Shown here: positions 35,858 to 44,593 of the stretch, in pieces
How the letters are laid out: each line of letters opens with the position of its first letter
Position numbering within the stretch: position 1 is the first letter of the stretch
Assembly: GCA_015296085.1 (NCBI GenBank)
Contig: DVDT01000041.1
Location: 1 to 50,744 of the forward strand
Direction of reading: 5' to 3'
Source: Trichormus sp. M33_DOE_039
GTDB lineage: Bacteria > Cyanobacteriota > Cyanobacteriia > Cyanobacteriales > Nostocaceae
DNA length: 50,744 nucleotides
Notes under the pieces: model-generated
What the model saw: the letters and a program-made list of their open reading frames with translations, nothing else
What the model was told of the DNA's origin: nothing
Database searches by the model: none
Made by a program: the position numbers and the translations under genes

Positions 35858-36940
35858 ATGCCAGCATATAAACTTGTCAAAGTTTTTTATTGTTGCTCCA
35901 ACGCCGTAAAAGATGAACAACTGCGCCAGAAATTAGAAACTCATCTCACAGTTTTGAAGCGGAGACGTGTGATCACTGATTGGCATCAGGGTATGGTTAG
36001 TCCTGGCAAAGAATGGGAAATAGAGAGTGATAGAGAATTAAATGAGGCTGATATAATTTTGGTGCTGATTAGTTCAGATTTTATAGCTTCTAATTATAAC
36101 TGGGAAGTTGTGATAAAAAAGGCTATGCAAAGGCATAGGGCTGGAGAAGCTCGCGTAATTCCTATTCTCCTGCGTCCCGTTCTTGATGATTGGAAACTTG
36201 CATTAGATAATCTTCCTGCTTTGCCGAAAGGTGAAAGACCTATTACTGATTGGAAACCGCATGATAATGCTTTTCACAATATCGCTCAAGGTATCAAGGA
36301 AGTAGTCGATGAACTTACCGATCCTACCTTCCCTATTAAACAATATTCACGGCAAACGGGTGCAGTTGTAATGCCCGTTATAAAAGCTGCTGGTAATGCT
36401 CTTTTACATATCGTAAGACAAACTTTGTTGTATGTATTTAAATCATCAAAGACCCGTCGGCATCGTAGAGCAAGCAAGATACTTGATAAAACAGTTATTT
36501 TAATTATAGTATGTAGTATTTCTATACTTTTATTTTTTTGGCAAACAGGTATACATAGAAGTTTTTTATTAGAATCTAGTTCTAATCTAGAATTAACAGA
36601 AAAAGTGAATTCTTCTGGATGGATATGGTTAGGTATAGTTAAAAATTTTCCAGGTTCTTTGTCTCCTGGAAAACCGTTAGTTATTCAACAAAAAAATATT
36701 GAAGATTACCCTAGCATTTATCCTCTCGTTGTTCCATCACCAGGAGAAGTAGTAACTGTTCAACGAATTGTACATTTAAGAAAAGAAAAATCTTTGGATA
36801 CAGAGATAATTAATGAATTTATACCAGACCAGAAGCTAGTCATACTTAAAGTAGAGCCTTTAACAAAGCCTAGTAGGAATTCACCATATGTTCAATTGAT
36901 GGCAAAAGTTCGTAAATGTTACAATTGTAATAAAAAGTAA
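35858..36940 (+). CDS. Membrane-anchored TIR-domain protein
   Basis: A 360-residue protein. Residues 5-150 are a TIR domain: VKVFYCCSNAVKDEQLRQKL, ITDWHQGMVSPGKEWE, ELNEADIILVLISSDFIAS, then NWEVV with Glu83 at the place of the NADase glutamate, and VIPILLRP. A basic linker (KTRRHRRASK) leads to one membrane helix (about 211-230). The last 130 residues are predicted outside the cytosol, with GWIWLGIVKN, VVPSPGEVVTVQRIVHLR and QKLVILKVEPLTKP, like the small SH3-like beta domains that cyanobacteria attach to signalling proteins. A cytosolic TIR coupled to an external sensor is the likely design. It is a lone gene; AT-rich codon use suggests acquisition. Confidence 0.82.
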   Translation: MPAYKLVKVFYCCSNAVKDEQLRQKLETHLTVLKRRRVITDWHQGMVSPGKEWEIESDRELNEADIILVLISSDFIASNYNWEVVIKKAMQRHRAGEARVIPILLRPVLDDWKLALDNLPALPKGERPITDWKPHDNAFHNIAQGIKEVVDELTDPTFPIKQYSRQTGAVVMPVIKAAGNALLHIVRQTLLYVFKSSKTRRHRRASKILDKTVILIIVCSISILLFFWQTGIHRSFLLESSSNLELTEKVNSSGWIWLGIVKNFPGSLSPGKPLVIQQKNIEDYPSIYPLVVPSPGEVVTVQRIVHLRKEKSLDTEIINEFIPDQKLVILKVEPLTKPSRNSPYVQLMAKVRKCYNCNKK

Positions 36941-36972
36941 TCTGATGCACATTAGTTGTTGTGAGTTTACCC

Positions 36973-37033
36973 CTTTTCTACGAACGCTACGTGAATGAGA
37001 AAGTAAGCTACACGTTAGCGTTTCGTAGAAAAG
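36973..37033. terminator. Long hairpin between convergent TIR and mnmA genes
   Basis: CTTTTCTACGAACGCTACGTG (36973-36993) pairs with CACGTTAGCGTTTCGTAGAAAAG (37011-37033) with two bulged bases. The stem itself ends in T/A runs on both strands, so it could stop transcripts from either side; the sequence also resembles Nostoc dispersed palindromes. Confidence 0.55.
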
Positions 37034-37043
37034 CAAAGCAGTC

Positions 37044-38105
37044 TTAACTCTCAGTACTCTGTTCAATGATTCCCCCACCAAGAACTTTTTCGCCGTCGTA
37101 CCAGACAGCCGCTTGTCCAGGGGTGATACTGAATTGGGGTTCATCAAACACCAAGCGCACGCGGGAGTTTTCTAACGGTATAACTGTGACTGGTTCAGGG
37201 GTGGAACGATAGCGAATTTGAACTTCCGCGCGAATGGGGGAAGTGGGTTCAGCAATGGATACCCAATTGACTCTGCTAACTGTACATTCTGGCTGAGTTG
37301 CTTTGGTGCGATCGCCTACTACTACTCTATTATTAACCGCGTCTATTTCAATCACATACAAAGGTTCAGCCGCTGCAATCCCTAAACCTTTACGCTGTCC
37401 GATGGTGTAGTGATGCACACCGTCATGTTGTCCTAAAACTTTGCCAGTGGTATCAACGATGTCGCCTGTTTTGGGGGCAAGATATTTATCTAAAAATGCC
37501 CGCATCGAGCCGTTGCTTTCTACTAAGCACAAGTCTTGGCTTTCTGGCTTGTCAGCAGTTTTTAACCCGTGTTCTGTAGCAATGCGGCGGGTGTCAGCTT
37601 TTTGCATTTCCCCTAGAGGAAATAATGATGCGGCTAATAAATCTTGAGACAAATCGTACAAGAAGTAAGACTGGTCTTTATTACGGTCAACAGCCCTTAA
37701 TAATTGGTAACGCCCTGTAGTCTCATCGTAACTAATACGAGCATAATGACCAGTGGCGATGCGATCGCATCCCAATTGTTCGCGGGCATACTGTACCATT
37801 GGGCCGAACTTCACCGTTTTATTGCACTGGGAGCAAGGTAAGGGCGTAATTCCTGCGCTGTAACCACTGACGAGATAGTCAACAATATGGGTTTGAAAGA
37901 CATCCCGCATATCTACAACTTGATGCGGAATGCCTAACTGTTCACAAATATAAGCCGCGTCGATCATCCCTTCAGAGCAACATTGCCCTTTGCCTTTCAT
38001 TAGCCAAAGGGTTAAACCAATCACTTCATAGCCCTGATTGTGGAGAATAGCGGCGGCGGTGGAACTGTCAACGCCACCAGAAAGACCAACGACGACTTTT
38101 TTCAT
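37044..38105 (-). CDS. mnmA: tRNA-specific 2-thiouridylase MnmA
   Basis: A 353-residue ATP-pyrophosphatase that puts sulfur on C2 of wobble U34 in tRNA-Lys/Glu/Gln. The ATG at 38105 is chosen over a TTG nine bases upstream because [15 protein letters not shown] starts the family. The PP-loop is SGGVDSS (9-15). The catalytic cysteine pair is in [14 protein letters not shown] and [18 protein letters not shown] and the C-terminal beta barrel ([13 protein letters not shown], then [19 protein letters not shown]) are present. Length is normal. A stand-alone housekeeping gene. Confidence 0.96.
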   Translation of the reverse strand: MKKVVVGLSGGVDSSTAAAILHNQGYEVIGLTLWLMKGKGQCCSEGMIDAAYICEQLGIPHQVVDMRDVFQTHIVDYLVSGYSAGITPLPCSQCNKTVKFGPMVQYAREQLGCDRIATGHYARISYDETTGRYQLLRAVDRNKDQSYFLYDLSQDLLAASLFPLGEMQKADTRRIATEHGLKTADKPESQDLCLVESNGSMRAFLDKYLAPKTGDIVDTTGKVLGQHDGVHHYTIGQRKGLGIAAAEPLYVIEIDAVNNRVVVGDRTKATQPECTVSRVNWVSIAEPTSPIRAEVQIRYRSTPEPVTVIPLENSRVRLVFDEPQFSITPGQAAVWYDGEKVLGGGIIEQSTES

Positions 38106-38512
38106 ATCTCTCAATTAAGCTGGGCTTCATCGCCTTGCTGAATGTAAAAATTTACCTGGCGATCCACAACTACAATAATTAAAATTTTTAACTGCTCAAT
38201 TCTAACATATCTGCTTTCAAGGCTTGGTAGAAAAGAACTGTGTCAGTAACGTCCTTAACTGTGGACATCAATAAAGATATAGAGGCTAAACTCTAGAAAT
38301 ACGGGAAGAGTAAATGATTTCAGCAGTCCAAATTCATATTCCCGTAATTTCAACTCCAGAAAACACAAAAAGCTAGGAAATCAATTTTATATTTGTGATT
38401 TGTTAGCCTCTATTATGCAAATACAAATATTGATTGATAAACAATTCTCAGAAATCAAGACGATAGAAGAAGATAAAAATGTAATTTTCTCGCTTGTCTC
38501 CCACATCTTCTA
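38106..38512. other. Spacer upstream of mnmA
   Basis: About 400 AT-rich bases with no convincing ORF, hairpin or repeat. It should include the mnmA promoter at its left end. Confidence 0.35.
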
Positions 38513-38686
38513 TTATTTAGATTGAGATTTAGGAATCGTTAAAGCAATATAACCACCTACTCCAACTTTAGCTAAATCAACAAATGTAGAGCGGTAATTT
38601 TCATCAATAATAGCTAGTGTCAATGAACCACCTACTAGAGTTGAAACTACTGCTGCTAAAACTATATCCTTGAGCTTGTTGTTCAT
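38513..38686 (-). CDS. 57-residue membrane peptide
   Basis: The minus-strand ATG at 38686-38684 opens a 57-codon frame. It has a basic start (MNNKLKD), one membrane helix (IVLAAVVSTLVGGSLTLAII), an acidic/aromatic middle (DENYRSTFVDLAKV), a second Gly-rich hydrophobic stretch (GVGGYIALTI) and a Lys tail. An AAGG lies upstream at acceptable spacing. It follows the sigma-like gene by 158 bases on the same strand and may be co-transcribed. No family was recognised, but charge and membrane layout make chance unlikely. Confidence 0.55.
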   Translation of the reverse strand: MNNKLKDIVLAAVVSTLVGGSLTLAIIDENYRSTFVDLAKVGVGGYIALTIPKSQSK

Positions 38687-38844
38687 AAAAGACCTTGTTT
38701 TTTATCTGTTTCTGTAATTAATTAGTATTTCATTAAATATAAATGTGACTTCATGTAATCTATATAATTTACAATTAAAAACCTCCTAAAATAGATTAGG
38801 AGGATGGCTTAATTTATTCATATTATGTGCTATAAGAAATAAAA

Positions 38845-39378
38845 CTAATCTAGATATTGTTTTCTCAACTCATCTATGGCTCTCTCTCCTCTTTTTCTTG
38901 CTGTCGCAGTTCTGATTATTTTTCCCTCTTCTTGGGTGAGTAATTCAGCAATTTCATGCCATGATAGATGTTGAAAAAATCTCCAAATTACAAGTTTTTG
39001 ATTGCCTGATGTGAGTTGCTTAATTTTTTGTAAAATTTCTGCTTGCTCATCTAATGGTGTATTCTGTTCTAGTTGTCGATTAGCCAGGTATTCTATTTTA
39101 TCTGCATCTGTAGTCTTGGTACTCTTCAACTTGTTGAACTGGCTATTAATGTAGCGTTCACTGACTACTTTTGCCCAAGCAATGGGATAGGAAACTGACT
39201 TTCCTGACTGTAAAGTTTCAACTAAACATAGAACCACATGATTAACGACATCTTCGTCTGATAGTGCATTATTCATTTTACGTACATATAGCCGTAACCT
39301 TATGTGATTCCTCAGTTTATCGGATTGCAATATCTCAGCTACTTCTGGGTAGTCATCTCTATTTTTTGCGTTTGTCAT
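38845..39378 (-). CDS. Small sigma-70-like protein
   Basis: A 177-residue protein. The N-terminal half resembles ECF region 2 (LRLYVRKMNNALSDEDVVNH, VVLCLVETLQSGK, YPIAWAKVVSERYINSQFNK: the 'D-x-x-Q-E-v-f ... w-l-x-x-i-a-r-N' outline). The C-terminal half is a region-4-like HTH (QKLVIWRFFQHLSWHEIAEL, then ARKRGERAIDELRK). The linker is charged. It could be an ECF sigma factor or a phage-type regulator. It is divergent from a coiled-coil membrane protein across 480 bases, an arrangement often seen for sigma/anti-sigma partners, though no anti-sigma motif was recognised there. AT-rich accessory-looking region. Confidence 0.6.
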   Translation of the reverse strand: MTNAKNRDDYPEVAEILQSDKLRNHIRLRLYVRKMNNALSDEDVVNHVVLCLVETLQSGKSVSYPIAWAKVVSERYINSQFNKLKSTKTTDADKIEYLANRQLEQNTPLDEQAEILQKIKQLTSGNQKLVIWRFFQHLSWHEIAELLTQEEGKIIRTATARKRGERAIDELRKQYLD

Positions 39379-39860
39379 TTTTTTGAGGTGATTTTTATCT
39401 ATCCAAAGGATTTACTCTGAATGAGACTTGCTTGTTTAGCTAACTATTTGAAGACCAATGGGGTGGTACTGGTGTTTAATGAAAGATGGTTTACTACCAG
39501 GCTTATCAGGTTTAATATAATTTATTTTCCTTAATTACAAAAAAACCAAGGAAAAATCCTTGCTCAACTCCTGCTTATGCTTTATTGCTAACTTATTAGT
39601 GTTTTTGCTTGATCAAATGTGACTAAAATTTTTGTCTTTTGACAATTATCTAACTATCATGGTAGTGACTTATGGATATAAAGTAGTTAATCATACTTAA
39701 AAATTAGAAATTTACTTAACTAAATTTATTGCGGTGTTTCATGTCACATTTCGTTCAAAGTTATTACTATCTATCTAGAGGGTGAATTAGAACAATAAAA
39801 CAAGACGGCTTAGATGCCTTAAATTTTTACCTTTGTTTTAATCAGAGGTAAAGATTTACC
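39379..39860. promoter_or_regulatory. Divergent spacer between sigma-like and coiled-coil genes
   Basis: 480 AT-rich bases that must carry both promoters. A small hairpin-like CAAGGAAAAATCCTTG occurs near 39548-39563. No operator was recognised. Confidence 0.35.
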
Positions 39861-40940
39861 GTGAATTTTAGTTTTTTAGTCAGTAGGACAGCACCTAAAT
39901 TAATTATGAATACTCTAAACAAGTCAAAAACTCAGAACAGTTATAGACACCTTGATGGGTGGTTAAATGTAATATTCTTGGGGAAATTGACACCAATTAC
40001 AAATCAATTAGAGTCTGAAAAAAATAATCTGAAAGAAATAGTAGAAGAATACCGCGTACTAATCAATATTTCTCATCCTTCACAATCACAACAAACACGT
40101 ATTGAAGAAATCTTAGAACTGGCGATATATGATGATGTTCTCAGGAGAAAAATTGACCATCTTGAGGAAAATATTGCTAGAGAGATAGGTATATTTGAGG
40201 AAAATTTTACTAATGCTCAGAACTCAAATCACAATTGTCTAAATTCAAAGCTTGAAAATAAAGCTGATCTTTCTTCTCACGCTAATAAAATAGTTATTTT
40301 TCCTTTAAATCCAGTTTCTCAACCAATTACCAAAAAATATGTGATCAGACCGCATATAAATATACTTTCCGTAATATTAGGAGGATTATTAGCTTTATTT
40401 GGAGTATATCTATTTAATTACTGCAACTTATTTGGTGATAGCTACGCTGTCAGGAAAGATACTACTGTGAACATAAAGCTAGGATCATCAGATTATACAT
40501 TGATGGATTTTCCTAAATATATTATTCAATGGGGATTCAATTTTTTTATTAACCAAAATCATGTAAGTAGAGAAGAGTTTCTGACATTTGCCACTTCCTT
40601 GCAGAACTATGAACAAGGAAAAAGGATTATTTTATTACAGCAAGCAAGTCTAGCAGAGAAAAATCAAAAAGCAGCAGAATTGCAACAAATATGTTTTGAA
40701 AATAAGCAAAAACAAGCCGAACAAAAACAAGTTAACGCTGAAAGGAAAAAATCTTTAGAAGAAGCCAGACAATGGAAAGATAAAGCTCAAAATTATCGGC
40801 AAAAAGCTACTGTCTATTTACATCAAGCCCAAGATTTTCACAGGATTGCAAACACCTTATCTCCACAAGAACAACATTCTAATTTACTAGAGAATGCAGA
40901 ATACAGTACGCTCGGCATAGATAAAATGTCATGTCGTTAA
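39861..40940 (+). CDS. Coiled-coil single-pass membrane protein of unknown function
   Basis: A 359-residue protein from GTG 39861 (AGAGG upstream); an ATG at 39906 would give 344 residues. The cytosolic part (to about 165) contains a short coiled coil with ESEKNNLKEIVEEYRVLINI. One membrane helix follows (ILSVILGGLLALFGVYLF, about 170-187), then about 65 residues and a long C-terminal coiled coil rich in Gln/Lys/Glu (KNQKAAELQQICFENKQKQA and onward to about 330). No domain was recognised. Shape suggests a scaffold or sensor whose halves lie on either side of a membrane. It is divergent from the sigma-like gene. Confidence 0.6.
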   Translation: MNFSFLVSRTAPKLIMNTLNKSKTQNSYRHLDGWLNVIFLGKLTPITNQLESEKNNLKEIVEEYRVLINISHPSQSQQTRIEEILELAIYDDVLRRKIDHLEENIAREIGIFEENFTNAQNSNHNCLNSKLENKADLSSHANKIVIFPLNPVSQPITKKYVIRPHINILSVILGGLLALFGVYLFNYCNLFGDSYAVRKDTTVNIKLGSSDYTLMDFPKYIIQWGFNFFINQNHVSREEFLTFATSLQNYEQGKRIILLQQASLAEKNQKAAELQQICFENKQKQAEQKQVNAERKKSLEEARQWKDKAQNYRQKATVYLHQAQDFHRIANTLSPQEQHSNLLENAEYSTLGIDKMSCR

Positions 40941-41328
40941 AGATTCCGCTGATCTCGGAAAACTTATATCCGAGTACAAACGATCGCTCCTCCAATCTAG
41001 TTTTCGGAAAATCAACCAGTATGAGTCATGGTTGCGTCATCTTTTATACTAAAGTCTGAGGCTAACCCAGAAGAAACTTAGCCTCAGATCACTCACAGGA
41101 GCGATCGCACCAAATAGAGAAGCAATCAGTCTGTTAATACCTTGATATTCAATTAAATCTGCTCAGACTGGAAAAACTGTATCCTGCTGAAAATCTGAAG
41201 TATCCTGTACGAAGGCAAAATAAACTCTATTTTTCAACAGAATTATAGTCAAACAAGCATTCTCCGTCTTTTTGCCTTTTGTGTATTATCTAACACTAGA
41301 GATCAATTGTTTCATCTACCTACTTACT
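40941..41328. other. Spacer with one hairpin
   Basis: Contains a perfect 11-bp inverted repeat at 41055-41088 (TCTGAGGCTAA with TTAGCCTCAGA, 12-base loop), without a clear T tract, and HIP1 sites. The rest is the leader of the SPOR-like gene. Confidence 0.45.
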
Positions 41329-42018
41329 ATGTCTACTCAAATAACAGCCAAATATATGACATTGCCTATCATGTCTGTATTCTTAGGTAGTTGTTTTGCA
41401 CTGCTTACTAATCCTGTACAGGCTCAAACCGTATTGGAAAATTTACCACCACCACCCAACTACTCACAAAATCAGCCTATAGAGTTTAATCAATATCAAC
41501 CTGCACAATCTCCTTACAATCAAAGTTTCCAACGTTACTCAGTGTATGTTGAAAGTAATAGCAGTTGGACTTTGCAACGCATCCGCCAAGTTGAGCCTAG
41601 CGCATATATTCGACAGTATAATGGCCGCTCTGTAATTCAGTCTGGAGTCTTTAATCAACGATCTAACGCTGAACAAAGAGTTAGAGAGTTAGATGCTATT
41701 GGTATTTATGGTTCAAGAATTGCCAGTTTTGATAGTGGGCAAGAAGTACCCTATTCTCCTGGCAATGGTAACTCTGGTAATGTCGGGAGAAAATCTAGGT
41801 ATTATGTAACTATTCCTACTAAATCAGAAGATTTATCAATAATTGCTAATCAAGTGAGACAGGTTACGGGATTATACGGCTTTGTGGCAGAAAAAAGACA
41901 ACCTTTAGGCCCACACGTAGCCGTAGGGCCTTTTAGCCAGCGTACTGAAGCTGAAAGATGGAACAACTTTATTCGCGATCGCGGATTCGGCGATGCTAGA
42001 GTTTACTACGATAGATGA
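41329..42018 (+). CDS. Exported SPOR-like protein
   Basis: A 229-residue protein. The ATG at 41329 begins MSTQITAKYMTLPIMSVFLG and gives a signal peptide cut after VQA. A Pro/Asn/Gln/Tyr-rich stretch precedes two SPOR-like modules: YSVYVESNSSWTLQRIRQV with VIQSGVFNQRSNAEQRVREL, and YYVTIPTKSEDLSIIANQVR with HVAVGPFSQRTEAERWNNF. SPOR domains bind denuded glycan strands at division sites; a periplasmic septum-related role is plausible. Fit to the family is by pattern (G-x-F-x-x-R-x-x-A-E). Single gene. Confidence 0.72.
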   Translation: MSTQITAKYMTLPIMSVFLGSCFALLTNPVQAQTVLENLPPPPNYSQNQPIEFNQYQPAQSPYNQSFQRYSVYVESNSSWTLQRIRQVEPSAYIRQYNGRSVIQSGVFNQRSNAEQRVRELDAIGIYGSRIASFDSGQEVPYSPGNGNSGNVGRKSRYYVTIPTKSEDLSIIANQVRQVTGLYGFVAEKRQPLGPHVAVGPFSQRTEAERWNNFIRDRGFGDARVYYDR

Positions 42019-42062
42019 AAAAGCCCAGAAATAACTGTTGACTGTAACTAGTAACTGTTAAC

Positions 42063-42752
42063 TCACTCCCTTCTCCGACGAGGACGGCGGGAGTTTTGTT
42101 GTTTTGGTTGTCGGTTTTCGCGTAAGCGACTGCTGACTTCATCAAAGAACTCCCTTCGGATGTAAGGATAATCACCCACCCAAATATTACGACTGGGAAT
42201 ATAAACATCACTAAAATCTTCGATGCTGCTCAAATCTGGACGATTTGACATCACAATCATTTCAGCTATCTGTCCACGGGTAATTTCTTTATGAAAAGGG
42301 CGTAATGGGGCTTCTAACTCCACACTAAAGCCTGTGTCATCGCCAACTTCGATGTTAATCCGTTTTTCCCGGTTTTCCACAATCACCAATTCACCTTTAC
42401 TGTTGACAGTTTCTTGTTTGCCAATCAACTTTTCTGTAATCCACCAATCAAGAATCCGCCCACGGAAAAAGCCACTATATTTATAGCGGCGGCATTTGAC
42501 GTTGCGTATACTGGCCTGAAATACTGGATACCACATCCAAAACAGCGCACCAATTACTCCGAGAAAAAAGATCAGGACAAAATCCAATTTAAAAATTGCC
42601 CTGACCGATAAAATTAACGCTACGACAACTACAGAAATCAATAGACGCTGCAAAAAATTGGCAAACTTCCCCCAGTAATACTTGTACTGTGGGCCAGTGG
42701 CAATCAGGGGAATAAGTTGTTCAAATTTCTGGCGAGTCAGTGGGACAAGCAT
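42063..42752 (-). CDS. Conserved-type cyanobacterial membrane protein
   Basis: A 229-residue protein with two adjacent membrane helices (about 36-72, LLISVVVVALILSV and FVLIFFLGVIGALFWMWYP). A soluble part follows with RNVKCRRYKYSGFFRGRILD, an NREKRINIEVGDDTGFSVEL beta segment and a very basic C-terminus (NSRRPRRRRE). Such proteins are often labelled phosphate transport permease in databases, but nothing here supports transport. The function is unknown. The start lies about 37 bases after the dapB stop on the same strand, so the two may be co-transcribed. Confidence 0.65.
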   Translation of the reverse strand: MLVPLTRQKFEQLIPLIATGPQYKYYWGKFANFLQRLLISVVVVALILSVRAIFKLDFVLIFFLGVIGALFWMWYPVFQASIRNVKCRRYKYSGFFRGRILDWWITEKLIGKQETVNSKGELVIVENREKRINIEVGDDTGFSVELEAPLRPFHKEITRGQIAEMIVMSNRPDLSSIEDFSDVYIPSRNIWVGDYPYIRREFFDEVSSRLRENRQPKQQNSRRPRRRRE

Positions 42753-42789
42753 AGATGGGGAATGGGGAATGGAGAATTAGGAATGGGGT

Positions 42790-43626
42790 TTAGAGGATTT
42801 TTTCTAATCCATATACTAATGACTTTAACTGTAAAACTTTGCGAATTGCTAGTAAGACTCCTGGCATATAGCAAGCGCGATCGCTAGTATCATGGCGTAA
42901 AGTATAAATTTGTCCAGGTGCGCCAAAAATGACTTCCTGATGAGCTATCAGTCCAGGCAAGCGCACACTATGTATTCTAATACCTTCACCAGCTAAACTA
43001 CCTCTAGCTCCGGGGATTTTCTCCGTCTCTTCCACAACAGCAGGGTTAAATGTTTTACCCATTTCTGACAGTAATTGAGCCGTTTGAATCGCTGTACCGC
43101 TAGGCGCATCAGCTTTTTGGTTGTGATGCAGTTCGATAATTTCTACATGATCAAAATATTGAGAGGCGGTAATGGCCGCTTGTTGTAACAGTACCATCCC
43201 GATGGAAAAGTTAGGAATTACTAAACAACCTGTACTAGCTTTTTCGGCAAAATCTGCCAAATCTTGTAATTGTGCTGGACTCAAACCCGTAGTACCAACT
43301 ACAGGACGAATCCCATAGGCGATCGCACTCCGCACATTATCGTAAACTGAATCAGGATGTGTAAAATCTACTATCACCCCAGGAGGCCCTTGTCTTTCCC
43401 CAGCCACATACCCCAACATCGGTTCTAATTGGTCAGTGATAGGTACTTCCAAAGGTTCTGCTAAACCCGCTAATTCTCCCGCATCTTTACCTTGATGTTC
43501 TGCACTGCGGTCAATTGCGCCCATAAGGTTTAAATCTGGTGCTTGTGCTACCGCCTTCACTACCTCACGGCCCATTTTTCCAGCCGCACCATTCACAATC
43601 ACCGGGATAGGAGCTTGATTCGTCAT
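42790..43626 (-). CDS. dapB: 4-hydroxy-tetrahydrodipicolinate reductase DapB
   Basis: A 278-residue NAD(P)H-dependent enzyme of lysine and diaminopimelate synthesis. The ATG at 43626 ([20 protein letters not shown]) is chosen over a TTG 27 bases upstream. The nucleotide-binding loop is [12 protein letters not shown], followed by VDFTHPDSV and GTTGLS, and the catalytic signature is [16 protein letters not shown] with the active His pair and Lys. Complete length. It precedes the membrane-protein gene by 37 bases on the same strand and is divergent from the Zur-box operon. Confidence 0.95.
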   Translation of the reverse strand: MTNQAPIPVIVNGAAGKMGREVVKAVAQAPDLNLMGAIDRSAEHQGKDAGELAGLAEPLEVPITDQLEPMLGYVAGERQGPPGVIVDFTHPDSVYDNVRSAIAYGIRPVVGTTGLSPAQLQDLADFAEKASTGCLVIPNFSIGMVLLQQAAITASQYFDHVEIIELHHNQKADAPSGTAIQTAQLLSEMGKTFNPAVVEETEKIPGARGSLAGEGIRIHSVRLPGLIAHQEVIFGAPGQIYTLRHDTSDRACYMPGVLLAIRKVLQLKSLVYGLEKIL

Positions 43627-43794
43627 AATTACAACTATAGTTTTTTTAATCAACCAGGGAATTATTGTAGAGACTTTGGTGTGCCAGTTGCTAGCTTTTT
43701 ATCGAGAAAGAAGTAATGGGAATGGGAAGAAGTAAGGTACACCAGTTAAATCAGATTTTGAATGTCCAATTCACAATGAACTTTTCAAAAGTCA

Positions 43795-43809
43795 TGAAAA
43801 TGATTATCA
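43795..43809. promoter_or_regulatory. Candidate Zur box
   Basis: TGAAAATGATTATCA is a 7-1-7 palindrome differing at one base from TGATAATNATTATCA, the consensus I recall for cyanobacterial Zur (zinc uptake regulator). It ends seven bases before the ATG of the first operon gene, where a bound repressor would block transcription or initiation. Fur boxes look similar, so iron control is not excluded. Confidence 0.6.
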
Positions 43810-43816
43810 TTTAATA

Positions 43817-44593
43817 ATGAGTGTACTAAATATAACTGTTGTTGCTGGCCCTGCTGGTTGTGGCAAAACTACTTGGATTTGCCGACAAATACAAAATCTC
43901 ACAGCTAATGAGAATGTCATTTATTTTAGTCCTGGGACTGGGAAAGTTCCCATCGACCAAACACGCCTAGCTGCGGAGTTTCCTAATCTTAAAGTTTTTC
44001 AAGATGGCCAAGAAGTTGAGTTTCTCCAGCAATTAGCAACAGTCGATACGGTCTATATAGAATTAGGGTTTTATTTGGAATTAACCAGTATCCAGCAAAT
44101 CTTAGATGAGTTACCTTATCAAGCCTTAGCTATCCTCCCACCAAAATTGGAATATTCTGAGTATCATGCTTGGGCTGACAAAATCATCAAAGGTGCAGAT
44201 ATTGACACTAGTATGGTCTCTAATCGACTTTGGCGTGTTCCCAGCAGTGGTCAAGTTATTGATGAAGATAGTTTACAAGAATTTTGGTACGAAATTACTC
44301 ATGGTGCTTATGGCCAAGTGAGTCGCGCTAAGGGAGTTTTCGACGTAGCTGATGGTAGGTCGCTATACGCAGATTTTGTTGCAGGTATACCAGCAACCGA
44401 GTTTTTGGAATTAGATTTACCGCGCCATTTAGAGGGAAGACCACAACGATTTAGCGGTCTGGAGATATTAGGAAATAACTTAGAGGAGTCTGCAATGAAG
44501 CAAACTTTGGAAGATTGCTATTTATCAGAAGTTGCAATTACACAACACCAACAGCAAGTCAAACAAATTTTACTAGAGGAGAATATAGAGTGA
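43817..44593 (+). CDS. P-loop GTPase/ATPase of CobW/UreG-like type
   Basis: A 258-residue protein opening MSVLNITVVAGPAGCGKTTW, whose Walker A GPAGCGKTT is placed as in CobW/HypB/UreG metallochaperones. VIYFSPGTGKVPIDQTRLAA and VDTVYIELGF follow; the latter sits where CobW has its ExxG segment. The CxCC metal motif of CobW proteins is absent, and the C-terminal ~100 residues match no domain I know. It is first in an operon behind a Zur-like box and overlaps the next gene by 4 bases. Likely role: nucleotide-driven partner of the two phosphoesterase-fold proteins under zinc limitation (inference). Confidence 0.68.
   Translation: MSVLNITVVAGPAGCGKTTWICRQIQNLTANENVIYFSPGTGKVPIDQTRLAAEFPNLKVFQDGQEVEFLQQLATVDTVYIELGFYLELTSIQQILDELPYQALAILPPKLEYSEYHAWADKIIKGADIDTSMVSNRLWRVPSSGQVIDEDSLQEFWYEITHGAYGQVSRAKGVFDVADGRSLYADFVAGIPATEFLELDLPRHLEGRPQRFSGLEILGNNLEESAMKQTLEDCYLSEVAITQHQQQVKQILLEENIE

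Noticed and set aside
36881-37147. 88-codon minus-strand frame across the mnmA 3' end
   Set aside because: It overlaps mnmA and the intergenic hairpin in a different frame and has no recognisable protein character.
42063-42752. Calling the membrane protein a phosphate transport permease
   Set aside because: Only two membrane helices and no permease motif are present, and no transport genes are adjacent.
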